This document shows, one piece after another, positions 1 through 8,927 of a stretch of 64,000 nucleotides of DNA; the first letter of the stretch is position 1; each line of letters starts with the position of its first letter. This DNA comes from Terriglobia bacterium (GTDB lineage Bacteria > Acidobacteriota > Terriglobia > Versatilivoradales > Versatilivoraceae), in NCBI GenBank assembly GCA_951813285.1, contig OX638355.1, positions 4,297,136-4,361,135 of the forward strand, in the 5' to 3' direction. The notes below the pieces were generated by a model, which saw only the letters and a program-made list of their open reading frames with translations, searched no databases and had not been told where the DNA came from. The translations under genes were made by a program, and so were the position numbers.

Positions 1-265
1 CCTCCAATCCGGCACGTGAGCCGTCATCAACGCCTTGAAGAGCTTGCCGTGGTTGGGAACCCGCAGGTGCAACAGCTCATGAGCGATGACAAAATCTTGG
101 AAATCGGAGTCCTGTTCGGCAAGGTCGGCGGCCAAGGTGACGATTCCTGACGTAGAACACGAACCCCACTTTCTCGTCATGCGCTGAACACGAATCAGCC
201 GCGGCCGCACATTCAGACATTGTGCCCAGTAATCGACGCGGCCACGAATGATCTGGCGCTGATCG

Positions 266-279
<14 letters not shown>
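1..279 (-). CDS. YgjP/DUF45-family metallopeptidase, 3' part cut by window edge
   Basis: A minus-strand frame runs from an ATG at 279 off the left edge of the window (93 codons seen, no stop). It carries the marks of the YgjP (DUF45, M48-like) zinc metallopeptidase family: a 'KWGSCS' motif, then the HExxH helix as 'HELLHLR', followed by 'PNHGKLF'. The start overlaps the last 14 bases of hsdR, so the two genes are probably translationally coupled. Proteins of this family commonly sit beside type I restriction genes, where their role is not settled. The N-terminus may begin further upstream inside hsdR, because full-length members are about 230 residues. Family assignment is firm; the exact start is not. 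Confidence 0.8.
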
Positions 280-3217
<2,938 letters not shown>

Positions 3218-3289
3218 CAATGACTCTCCGCTTAACAATTTCCCTTGTTGACTGTATCTTTATCTAATTGGTTTCCCAAGGGGTTGGCG

Positions 3290-3556
3290 ATGATCACCGT
3301 GAATGTCCGTGAAGCAAAAACCAACCTGTCGCGCCTGCTGAAGCAGGTCGAGTCAGGCGAGGAGATCATCATTGCCCTCAACGGCAAGCCGGTGGCGCAT
3401 TTGACGCCAGTCCACAAGCCGGCCAAGCGCCAACCCGACGTTTTCAAGGGAAAGTTTGTCCTTCCAGGCAGTTTCTTCGACCCGCTGCCCGAGGAAGAGT
3501 TGAAAGCATGGGAAGGCGATTGTGATTGCGACTACTGCTCGACACCCCTGCCCTGA
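3290..3556 (+). CDS. Phd/YefM-family antitoxin, no toxin partner seen
   Basis: An 88-residue protein beginning 'MITVNVREAKTNLSRLL' shows the N-terminal DNA-binding fold of Phd/YefM antitoxins, continuing with 'GEEIIIALNGKPVAHL'. The ATG at 3290 follows AAGGGG at good spacing; an upstream TTG-type start is less likely. Such antitoxins normally neutralise a PIN (VapC), RelE or Doc toxin encoded just downstream and repress their own promoter. No toxin frame follows here; the next 100 bases contain only short inverted repeats. The C-terminus 'GDCDCDYCS' is cysteine-rich, which is common in VapB-like relatives of this family. It is the only plus-strand gene in the island, divergent from hsdR. It may be an orphan or may act on a distant toxin. 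Confidence 0.8.
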   Translation: MITVNVREAKTNLSRLLKQVESGEEIIIALNGKPVAHLTPVHKPAKRQPDVFKGKFVLPGSFFDPLPEEELKAWEGDCDCDYCSTPLP

Positions 3557-3570
3557 TTTAGTGGTTCTGC

Positions 3571-3634
3571 TTGTCGATCATCTATGAACACCTAAGCGTG
3601 TTGTCGATCATTATCTCGAAAAAGTGATCGACAA
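3571..3634. repeat. Two direct and one inverted copy of TTGTCGATCA
   Basis: TTGTCGATCA occurs at 3571-3580 and 3601-3610, and its reverse complement TGATCGACAA at 3625-3634. The last two can form a 10-bp hairpin with a 14-base loop. They lie just after the phd-like antitoxin gene. They could be a terminator for either strand or protein-binding sites; there is no direct evidence for either. Confidence 0.6.
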
Positions 3635-3660
3635 AAAACGTTGCTTGTCACCGATGATCG

Positions 3661-4029
3661 TCAAAACACTTTCCGGCCCTCCACTACGTTCAGGAGGGCC
3701 GGAAAGATGAGCATGCTGGCCCGTCGACCGCGGCCAGGACCGACCAGTTTCAGAATCTCCCCTTCTCGCAGTACGCGAAGGAATCGGAGCACCGTGACGA
3801 GACCGGCATGCCGCAGGCGCAAAAGCACCAGCGTGGGCCCGAGACGGCCGTTGCTATCCAGGAACGGGTGTAGCGCCTCGATTTCAGCGTGGAGGATGAC
3901 GAGTTGTACCAAGGGGTCGGGTGCATCGCGGTGCATGTCGTGCTTCCAAGCGCCCATTGCGTCGGGGAATTTGTCTGTATTCTGATGGTATTTACCTGAC
4001 AGTTGGCTATCAGAGTTTGCGGTGGCCAT
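3661..4029 (-). pseudogene. Truncated fic gene (Fic core remnant)
   Basis: The frame keeps a Fic-domain core reading 'DPLVQLVILHAEIEALHPF' and then 'LDSNGRLG'. The canonical HPFxDGNGRxGR AMP-transfer loop is altered (Gly to Ser, last Arg lost). The sequence then jumps to what looks like the C-terminal winged-helix end of a Fic protein ('GEILKLVGPGRGRRASM'). Both the N-terminal half and the part between core and C-terminus are missing compared with the intact fic gene at 4915-5970. A plausible start (ATG 4029 after GGAG) remains, so a short protein might still be made. A perfect 14-bp palindrome (3669-3682 / 3693-3706) lies in its last codons. I read it as a decayed gene; residual activity is unlikely. 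Confidence 0.7.
3669..3706. repeat. Perfect 14-bp inverted repeat in the 3' end of the broken fic gene
   Basis: CTTTCCGGCCCTCC (3669-3682) and its exact complement (3693-3706) flank a 10-base loop. The GC-rich hairpin overlaps the final codons of the fic remnant. There is no U-run of the kind expected for an intrinsic terminator. Confidence 0.65.
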
Positions 4030-4057
4030 GGACTCCTGCCCCGTCACGTGCTACCAT
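4029..4057 (+). promoter_or_regulatory. Promoter of small RNA copy A
   Basis: TGGACT (4029-4034) and TACCAT (4052-4057) are separated by 17 bases. The next A after six bases, 4064, is where the conserved RNA sequence begins. The second RNA copy has the same geometry with better elements (TTGACT, 17 bases, TACATT), which supports both. Confidence 0.55.
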
Positions 4058-4063
4058 TCATCT

Positions 4064-4139
4064 AAAGGTTCCCCCCCGATGACAAGAGTGCCAAGGGTGC
4101 TCTCTTTGGAAACAAAGTAGTCGGGGGGGTCGCTTTTTT
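4064..4139 (+). ncRNA. 76-nt structured small RNA, copy A, beside DUF3800
   Basis: The RNA starts AAAGGTT and folds into a three-way junction. The outer stem is CCCCCCCGA (4071-4079) with TCGGGGGGG (4121-4129). Hairpin 1 is AGAGTGCC (4085-4092) with GGTGCTCT (4096-4103), including two G-U pairs. Hairpin 2 is CTTTG-GAAA-CAAAG (4104-4117) with a GNRA loop. It ends TCGC plus six T, as in an intrinsic terminator. The twin at 6770 has the same length and fold but different stem sequences, so pairing is conserved rather than sequence. The GNRA loop and G-U pairs fix the strand as plus, opposite to the DUF3800 gene whose stop codon is 21 bases away. It may belong to the published 'DUF3800' RNA motif families; that link is from memory and untested here. 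Confidence 0.8.
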
Positions 4140-4160
4140 GGCTGACTCTACCTATAGGGG

Positions 4161-4796
4161 TCAGCGCTTCTTCTCTTTTCTCACCGCCGGCTTGATTTGG
4201 TCGTACCAGGCACTTTCTCCTTTTTGCCATTTTCGGAAGACTGCCCAGCAGCAGTAATCGGCCACCTGCAACCCGTAGTGGGAACGCGACTGGTGGTGCA
4301 GGATGCGATACTTCATTTTGGGTATCTGGTTCCTGGCCACCGCGAGTTGTATGCTTTTTTCAACGGCCTTCCGTCTCTTGTTCACTGGAATGGTATCAGT
4401 GATGACAATGACCTCCTTGGCGCCTGCATCCAACTCCTCAGCCAGCGCAATCCTCAGCAAGTAGCCCAACATCCACTTGTAGAGGCCCGCGGTTTGCCGC
4501 AACGCCGGGTCGGTTCCCGACTTCTCAACCACGAGGCAGTGGATGCGCATGTCGTCCAGATGCGCCGCGATCAGATCGAAGACGGCCTTCCGTATGTCCC
4601 AGCGGTCGTTGTAACAGTGGAAGTACTCAACGTCCGTGCCGTTCTCGATGCAATCGTACTTGTAGTCGTCGAGCCGGCTCGAAACCTGGAACGGGCGGCT
4701 CATTCCGACGCTGGTCAGCACGATATAATTGGTTCCACTCGCGCCGAAGTCGAAGTTTCCAGATTCGTCGAGAAAGATGTAGGCGCAACGGTTCAT
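4161..4796 (-). CDS. DUF3800-domain protein, full-length copy
   Basis: DUF3800 proteins have a predicted RNase H-like fold and occur in defence or mobile islands; their substrate is unknown. This copy is 211 residues from the ATG at 4796 ('MNRCAYIFLDESGNFDF'), which places the family's N-terminal DESG motif where expected; an upstream start at 4877 is possible but not conserved in the second copy. Further conserved acidic spots are 'VIVITDTIPV' and 'LQVADYCCWAVFRKW' near the C-terminus. The small RNA copy A lies 21 bases beyond its stop on the opposite strand, and the intact fic gene lies upstream. A shortened second copy lies at 6886-7257 with the same neighbours. Confidence 0.8.
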   Translation of the reverse strand: MNRCAYIFLDESGNFDFGASGTNYIVLTSVGMSRPFQVSSRLDDYKYDCIENGTDVEYFHCYNDRWDIRKAVFDLIAAHLDDMRIHCLVVEKSGTDPALRQTAGLYKWMLGYLLRIALAEELDAGAKEVIVITDTIPVNKRRKAVEKSIQLAVARNQIPKMKYRILHHQSRSHYGLQVADYCCWAVFRKWQKGESAWYDQIKPAVRKEKKR

Positions 4797-4871
4797 GCAG
4801 TTGTTTCCGGCTCCGCACGGTAGACCCTGCTCTCCAACTCCCCCGTGAATCCGTGGTGACTCGTCCCGGCT

Positions 4872-4904
4872 TGTCACAGCTCCATGTCACAGCTTGTCAT
4901 AGCT
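4872..4904. repeat. Three 10-bp direct repeats, TGTCAYAGCT
   Basis: TGTCACAGCT (4872-4881), TGTCACAGCT (4885-4894) and TGTCATAGCT (4895-4904) lie in the short gap between the fic stop and the DUF3800 start. Their position upstream of DUF3800 suggests operator-like sites for a regulator; this is inference. Confidence 0.6.
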
Positions 4905-4914
4905 CGGAACCAGG

Positions 4915-5970
4915 CTATCCCTCATTGAACACATATCGCTTGCCGGGGTCCGTTGGACTGGTTGCTTCTTCTTCCACGATTCCTTGTTCGATCAGGGCTC
5001 GAATGTCTCGCTGTAGGGACCGGCGATTGACGTCGGGACAAAGACGATCGAAGTCCTGAATGGTCAAACTGCCGTGCTCGACAATGCGGCTCAGCGCTTT
5101 GGCCTGACGATCGGACAGCCCTCGATCCTTGATGAGGACATCCCGTCGGATGGCTCTTTCTCCGCATCTCCTGACCTCGGCAAGCTGAGTGGCTAGTCCT
5201 TCTACGAAATACTCGAGCCAAGCGGTCAGGTCCATGCCGCTTTGGCGGACACTTCGAATCGCCCGGTAGAAGGCGGGCCGGTCCCGGTCATAGTATTCGC
5301 TGACGGTGAACAGGCGTTTGAAGTCATATCCGGCTCGATAGAGGCAAAGCGTGGAAAGCAGGCGGGAGGCGCGCCCGTTGCCGTCCAGGAACGGATGGAT
5401 ATGCACGAGTTGGAACTGCGCGATTCCGCTCACCAGCACGGGATGGACCTGCTGATCTCGGCGGAGCCAGTCCACAAGGTCGGTCATCATGATCGGCACG
5501 TCATAAGCCGGAGGCGGCTCATAGACGATTTCCCCGGTAAGGGAATTCACTACATAGTTCTGGATCTTTCGATACTCTCCAGGGTCCGCTGCACCGCCGC
5601 GAACACCTTCGACCAGACGCCTGTGGATTTCTCGAATCAGCCCCTCGGTGATCGGGCCGCCATCCGAAACATACTCGGATACGAAGTCGAATGCTTTCCG
5701 ATAGTTGAGCAACTCCCTGGCATCTTCCGGGTCGGCGTCTGCTACCGGGTTTCCCTCCAGCAGCCGCCGGGACTGGTCCAACGTGAGGCGCGTTCCCTCG
5801 ATATGAGTGGTGTGGTGCGCTTCCAGAAGCAAGGCTAGCTGACCCATCTCCCGAATCCACTGCTCCGACAGCGCCGCCGCTTCCAGGAATCCCCGGGCAC
5901 GTTCGATACGCGTCAGCCCGCCGGTGATTGGGTGAGTCGTCGTGAAGACTGGCCTGAATCCGTTACTCAT
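4915..5970 (-). CDS. Fic-family adenylyltransferase, class II architecture
   Basis: Fic proteins transfer AMP (or another nucleotide part) to hydroxyl side chains of target proteins. This 351-residue protein has the full set: an N-terminal inhibitory helix motif (S/T)xxxE(G/N), here T54-T-H-I-E58-G59, the catalytic loop '[14 protein letters not shown]' near residue 195, and a C-terminal winged helix ('[18 protein letters not shown]'). An inhibitory helix in the same protein ahead of the core marks class II Fic enzymes, which are self-restrained. The ATG at 5970 overlaps a TGA as ATGA; the few codons before it (EQGAGA, stop) match the end of the antitoxin-like ORF at 6439-6672. The original upstream partner therefore seems to have been replaced here by other debris. 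Intact and probably active. Confidence 0.9.
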   Translation of the reverse strand: MSNGFRPVFTTTHPITGGLTRIERARGFLEAAALSEQWIREMGQLALLLEAHHTTHIEGTRLTLDQSRRLLEGNPVADADPEDARELLNYRKAFDFVSEYVSDGGPITEGLIREIHRRLVEGVRGGAADPGEYRKIQNYVVNSLTGEIVYEPPPAYDVPIMMTDLVDWLRRDQQVHPVLVSGIAQFQLVHIHPFLDGNGRASRLLSTLCLYRAGYDFKRLFTVSEYYDRDRPAFYRAIRSVRQSGMDLTAWLEYFVEGLATQLAEVRRCGERAIRRDVLIKDRGLSDRQAKALSRIVEHGSLTIQDFDRLCPDVNRRSLQRDIRALIEQGIVEEEATSPTDPGKRYVFNEG

Positions 5971-6024
5971 GCCCCTGCCCCCTGTTCCATAGCCGGCATC
6001 AGGCTTTGAACGTTCGTTTGGCGT

Positions 6025-6122
6025 ACCGCGCTCACCGTCCTGCCTGCTTCGCGACGTGTCCCGGTCGTCCCCTCGAAGTCCAGCATCTCGGATTCACCAG
6101 TTGGAGCCAACGCTGAGATTTC
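6025..6122 (-). pseudogene. AlbA_2 (Schlafen-type) domain fragment
   Basis: Reading the minus strand gives '[20 protein letters not shown]' and then 'AGRTVSA', which resembles the first strands of the AlbA_2 nucleic-acid-binding domain ('GESe.lEFK.ttGtrreaa.tv.A'). The frame then runs without homology into the EQGAGA end just before fic. Only about 33 residues survive, so this is a scrap of a larger gene. It lies between the intact fic gene and a nucleotidyltransferase scrap, at what looks like a recombination scar. Confidence 0.5.
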
Positions 6123-6128
6123 ATCATG

Positions 6129-6395
6129 TCATACAGATATTTCTTGGCTTCGAGCTTCATAAACGCATGTCCTCGTCTGCTCCACTGATTGCAAGAAGTA
6201 AGGATTTTTTATGGCAGCGCGAACGACAAGGTCCACAGGCCGTTCAAAAAGTTGTCGCAGCGCGCCTAGCAGGCCGAAGTAAGCGTCGGCGTAGTCGCTG
6301 AAAGGAAGCGGGTGGAAATCGAAAAGGAAGTCGAGATCGCTCCTTTCAAATTGAAACCGCCCGGCTGCGGCCGAACCGAACAGGTCGAGCCGCCG
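6129..6395 (-). pseudogene. MNT-type nucleotidyltransferase remnant fused out of frame to a fic 5' end
   Basis: The minus-strand frame 'RRLDLFGSAAAGRFQFERSD' continues 'LDFLFDF' and shows the GSxxxGxxxxSDxD signature of MNT-type nucleotidyltransferases, with the later 'RPVDLVVRAAIKNPYF' strand and a TGA at 6129-6131. Its N-terminal residues are gone. Upstream, the DNA switches abruptly near 6396 to a copy of the first 18 codons of the fic gene ([14 protein letters not shown]...), in another frame. The intact relative is at 7254-7559. The joint records an illegitimate recombination between a fic module and a nucleotidyltransferase gene. Confidence 0.65.
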
Positions 6396-6442
6396 GTGAT
6401 CGGGTGAGTCGTCGTGAAGACCGGCCTGAAGCCGTTACTCAT
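6396..6442 (-). pseudogene. Duplicated first codons of fic
   Basis: The ATG at 6442 and about 47 bases that follow on the minus strand encode [18 protein letters not shown], identical to the N-terminus of the intact fic protein at 5970. The sequence then runs into a nucleotidyltransferase remnant. The ATG overlaps the stop of the antitoxin-like ORF (6439-6672) in an ATGA, showing that this ORF and fic once formed one coupled pair. Confidence 0.7.
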
Positions 6443-6672
6443 GCTCCTGCCCCCTGTTCCAAAGCCAGCGGCTGAGTCCGTCCTGCTCGGTGCTCCGACA
6501 GGGCCTCATCGGCCAGGCGTTCCAGCAAATCCTCCGATTCGGGATGGGCAAACAGTTCAGTCCATTCCCGCTTCGATTCCAACTCGGCCGGCAGGAAGCG
6601 GGCGAATCTGTCCTGTTCCGCTTGTGGGAGCTTGGCAGCTCTTTCGAAGGCCTTCTGAAGAAGTTGGTTCAT
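6439..6672 (-). CDS. Small antitoxin-like protein, translationally coupled to a fic start
   Basis: A 77-residue protein starting 'MNQLLQKAFERAAKLPQAEQ' with a strong GGAGGAAGGCAG site before the ATG at 6672. The pattern 'LLxxAFexAxxLPxxEQDxxAxxLLxELeSExxW' and the end 'LADEALSEHRAGRTQPL' is that of a widespread small helical protein usually found upstream of a toxin gene and treated as an antitoxin. Here its TGA overlaps the ATG of a duplicated fic 5' end, and the same last codons (EQGAGA) survive in front of the intact fic gene. The natural partner in this genome was therefore Fic, which is unusual. The gene itself is intact but its fic partner at this position is destroyed. Confidence 0.65.
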   Translation of the reverse strand: MNQLLQKAFERAAKLPQAEQDRFARFLPAELESKREWTELFAHPESEDLLERLADEALSEHRAGRTQPLALEQGAGA

Positions 6673-6734
6673 CTGCCTTCCTCCGCCGATACGAATGCTG
6701 CAGTGGCGTGCCTGTTGCTCCACTTGTCGACATG

Positions 6735-6763
6735 TTGACTGCCAGCCATTGACCTGTTACATT
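6735..6763 (+). promoter_or_regulatory. Promoter of small RNA copy B
   Basis: TTGACT (6735-6740), a 17-base spacer and TACATT (6758-6763) place the start at A6770, the first base of the conserved RNA. Spacing and start position match those of copy A exactly. Confidence 0.6.
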
Positions 6764-6769
6764 GCGATC

Positions 6770-6845
6770 AAAGGTTCCCCCCCGATGACAAGTGCTCCAG
6801 GTGAGCACTCTCCAGAAATGGAGTAGTCGGGGGGGTCGCTTTTTT
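6770..6845 (+). ncRNA. 76-nt structured small RNA, copy B, beside shortened DUF3800
   Basis: This is the twin of the RNA at 4064. The outer stem CCCCCCCGA (6777-6785) with TCGGGGGGG (6827-6835) and the linkers TGACA and TAG are identical. Hairpin 1 is AGTGCTC (6791-6797) with GAGCACT (6803-6809), and hairpin 2 is CTCCA-GAAA-TGGAG (6810-6823). Compared with copy A, both sides of both inner stems changed together while the GAAA loop stayed, which is classic covariation. It ends TCGC and six T. It is transcribed towards the 3' end of the minus-strand DUF3800 remnant and divergently from the antitoxin-like gene. Confidence 0.8.
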
Positions 6846-6885
6846 GACCTGCCGTCCATCGGCCCTAGCCTGCCATTCCACCGTT

Positions 6886-7257
6886 TCAAATCTCGAACTC
6901 GTTGCACACCGCCGGCTTGATGCGGTCGTACCAAGCGCTCTCCCCTCTCTGCCACTTCCGAAAAACCGCCCAGCAGCAGTAATCTGCCACCTGAAGTCCG
7001 TAGTGGGAACGGGACTGATGGTGCAGGACGCGATAGTTCATTCCGGGCGGCAGCATCCTGGCGAGTGTGGTCCGCACGGCTTTCTCGACAGCTCGCCGCT
7101 TCCTGTTTACGGGAATGGCATCGGTGATGATAATGACATTGAAGTCGAAGTTGCCTGCCTCGTCGAGAAAGATGTAGGCGCAACGGCTCATGCAGTCAGG
7201 ATCGAACTCAGGCGGCATGTGCCGCTTCAATTGTGTGGCGTAGGCGGTTCTCGTCAT
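6886..7257 (-). pseudogene. DUF3800 protein, internally deleted copy
   Basis: The frame stays open for 123 residues but lacks about 110 residues from the middle of the DUF3800 domain: 'CAYIFLDEAGNFDF' is joined directly to 'NVIIITDAIPVN'. The flanking parts match the full copy at 4161-4796 closely, including 'LHHQSRSHYGLQVADYCCWA'. The N-terminal and C-terminal acidic motifs both remain, but the intervening fold core is gone, so it is probably inactive. Its ATG (7257) overlaps the TGA of the nucleotidyltransferase gene by four bases; the extra N-terminal 21 residues come from that fusion. Confidence 0.75.
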
Positions 7258-7559
7258 CCTTGAGCATACTGCACCTCGGCCGTGTCCAAAACCTCTTGCC
7301 GGAAGTAGGGGCTCAGGTCTTCGGGCGTTCGTAGATCAACCTTGCGTCCTGAGAACAACTCGGACAACTCCAACTCCATGTCGGCCACACCCAGCAGTCC
7401 CGGGATGCGATCGGGTTCGAACTCGACGAGCACATCAATATCGCTCTCAGGGCCGAAATCCTCCCGCAGCGCCGAGCCGAAGAGGGCGAGCCGTTTGATC
7501 CCGTGCTCTTGGCAGAGAGACGCAAGAGCGGTCCTGGATATCGCAATCTGTGGGTTCAT
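7254..7559 (-). CDS. MNT-type minimal nucleotidyltransferase (MntA-like antitoxin)
   Basis: This is a 101-residue minimal nucleotidyltransferase with '[20 protein letters not shown]' (GSxxxGxxxxSDxD, metal- and NTP-binding) and '[13 protein letters not shown]'. Such proteins act as antitoxins for HEPN-domain RNase toxins by modifying them with AMP. No HEPN gene follows; the next gene, overlapping by ATGA, is the shortened DUF3800. The second ATG (7559) is better spaced from GAGGG than the first (7565). Intact by length. Its broken relative lies at 6129-6395. Confidence 0.8.
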   Translation of the reverse strand: MNPQIAISRTALASLCQEHGIKRLALFGSALREDFGPESDIDVLVEFEPDRIPGLLGVADMELELSELFSGRKVDLRTPEDLSPYFRQEVLDTAEVQYAQG

Positions 7560-7731
7560 CGCCATGCCCTCATGTTATGTGAAGAAGTGCTCCTGGCGCT
7601 CAACTGCTCGATAGTCCTTTACTTGATGGTCCACCAGATCTCTTGGCTCCGTTTCTTTGCGGGTCGTTGGTCTTGAGCGCATCCCACTCTTACCCGCGTC
7701 ATGTTCGTCATGTCGTCCGAAATCTCATTAG

Positions 7732-7756
7732 CGGAGTAAACAGTAGGCTTACTCCG
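7732..7756. repeat. Perfect 8-bp hairpin
   Basis: CGGAGTAA (7732-7739) and TTACTCCG (7749-7756) flank a 9-base loop in the 310-base gap between the nucleotidyltransferase and TIR genes. No gene is seen in this gap. Confidence 0.5.
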
Positions 7757-7791
7757 TGCCTTTATCCGACTTCGCTTGGAGCAAATAGGAA

Positions 7792-7855
7792 ACGTTGTTG
7801 AATGACCGGAATTCAGAATTCACCGATCCAGGTTATTCCAGTAATTCAACAACGT
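7792..7855. terminator. 21-bp inverted repeat after the TIR gene, possible terminator
   Basis: Arms 7792-7812 and 7835-7855 pair at 19 of 21 positions (ACGTTGTTGAAT ... ATTCAACAACGT) around a 22-base loop. The hairpin lies 15 bases past the TIR gene stop. The U-run is weak, so it may stabilise or end the transcript, or be a binding site. Confidence 0.45.
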
Positions 7856-7869
7856 CTCAATATTTCCCG

Positions 7870-8865
7870 CTAGTGCGCATCTTTGGAGGCCGTTGCTCTT
7901 GCTAATTGAGAGAAATCTAACCTCTTAAGAAGCTGCCGACCGCAGTCTTCGCAGCGGTCCTCCGTAGCACCCTCAATCATTTCGATCGCCACGATTAACT
8001 CTGGAAACAATTCATTGAACTCATCAATTTCCTCAATCGTGAACTGTTCATGAGTGCTCAGGTCGACCCACCTAAAGTGAAAGAAATATCGTTGACCCAA
8101 ATGCTCGCCAGGCAAGTCGTCTTCATCATGAGAGTCTTCACGGAATGAGCAGGAAAAGCCTAACGATCCTATACCTCCCAACAGGCCTCTGAGTCTTGGG
8201 ATGGATTTCCCAGTGATTCTACTCAGGTAATCAGCATTTATATGCAGCTCATCGGGCTCACGTTCAGCGCAAGCAAACTGAATGAGACTACTAACAGCGT
8301 CTCGTTCGTCAGGTGTCATCCGAGATAGCGCTCCAAATAAAGATGCGGCGCGACTGTCGACAAAAGATCGAGCGACTTCATCATCGACGACATTCAGCCG
8401 AAAATACAGCCGATCCAAATCTGGTGGCAAGTAGTTGTGTCTGGGTTCATTGCCTAATTTCTTGACAATCGACCTCGCCAGTTGTTCAGGCGTTTTGGTG
8501 CTTAGGTCGATGTAGCCGACTGTATGCAGCAGCCCGGGGATAGAAGTGTTGTCAAAGCGAGCCGGAAGGATATACTCCCCCTTTTTTGTGATTGCGCGCG
8601 CTTGCGCACTCCTGAATTCTGCGGTGGGCCAAACCTTGGCCGCGTAATCCTTGGACACAAAGACGACGCAGTACCTGCACATGTGCTGGTATACCTCGGT
8701 TAGGTGTGCGTACAGATCTTTACCCCACAGGTTGTCCTTCTGGTAGTCGTCATAGAACACTCTGACACCGTGGGACCTGAGTTCCTGCGCCACCTGTACT
8801 ACATATGGCCGCTGTTCCCCGGCGAAGGAAAGAGCAACGTCATACTCAAAATTCCGCTCAGCCAT
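7870..8865 (-). CDS. TIR-domain protein with uncharacterised C-terminal domain
   Basis: This is a 331-residue protein. Residues about 5-130 form a TIR domain ('YDVALSFAGEQRPYVVQVAQ', 'VRVFYDDYQ', 'CVVFVSKDYAAKVWPTAEF'). The Glu in 'WPTAEF' sits where the NAD-cleaving glutamate of enzymatic TIR domains lies. The C-terminal 200 residues are not recognised; they are acidic and end with a CxxC pair (CEDCGRQ). The ATG at 8865 follows AGGGGG. It lies directly behind hsdS in the same direction, so it may be expressed with the restriction system. Bacterial TIR proteins often kill infected cells by NAD depletion, making an anti-phage role likely but unproven. Base composition is visibly more AT-rich than its neighbours, a sign of separate acquisition. 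Confidence 0.8.
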   Translation of the reverse strand: MAERNFEYDVALSFAGEQRPYVVQVAQELRSHGVRVFYDDYQKDNLWGKDLYAHLTEVYQHMCRYCVVFVSKDYAAKVWPTAEFRSAQARAITKKGEYILPARFDNTSIPGLLHTVGYIDLSTKTPEQLARSIVKKLGNEPRHNYLPPDLDRLYFRLNVVDDEVARSFVDSRAASLFGALSRMTPDERDAVSSLIQFACAEREPDELHINADYLSRITGKSIPRLRGLLGGIGSLGFSCSFREDSHDEDDLPGEHLGQRYFFHFRWVDLSTHEQFTIEEIDEFNELFPELIVAIEMIEGATEDRCEDCGRQLLKRLDFSQLARATASKDAH

Positions 8866-8927
8866 TTCGCACCCCCTGTGACTCTTGACTCGTTTCAAAC
8901 CTGACGTATCTGATCCTACATGCCACC

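Noticed and set aside
4064-4139. Hammerhead ribozyme
   Set aside because: The three-way junction and a GATGA-like linker recall one, but the conserved CUGAUGA and GAAA core nucleotides are not in the junction; GAAA is a hairpin loop.
4064-4139. Simple terminator of the DUF3800 gene
   Set aside because: The T-run and G-U pairs are on the plus strand, opposite to the gene, and a promoter with a conserved start lies upstream.
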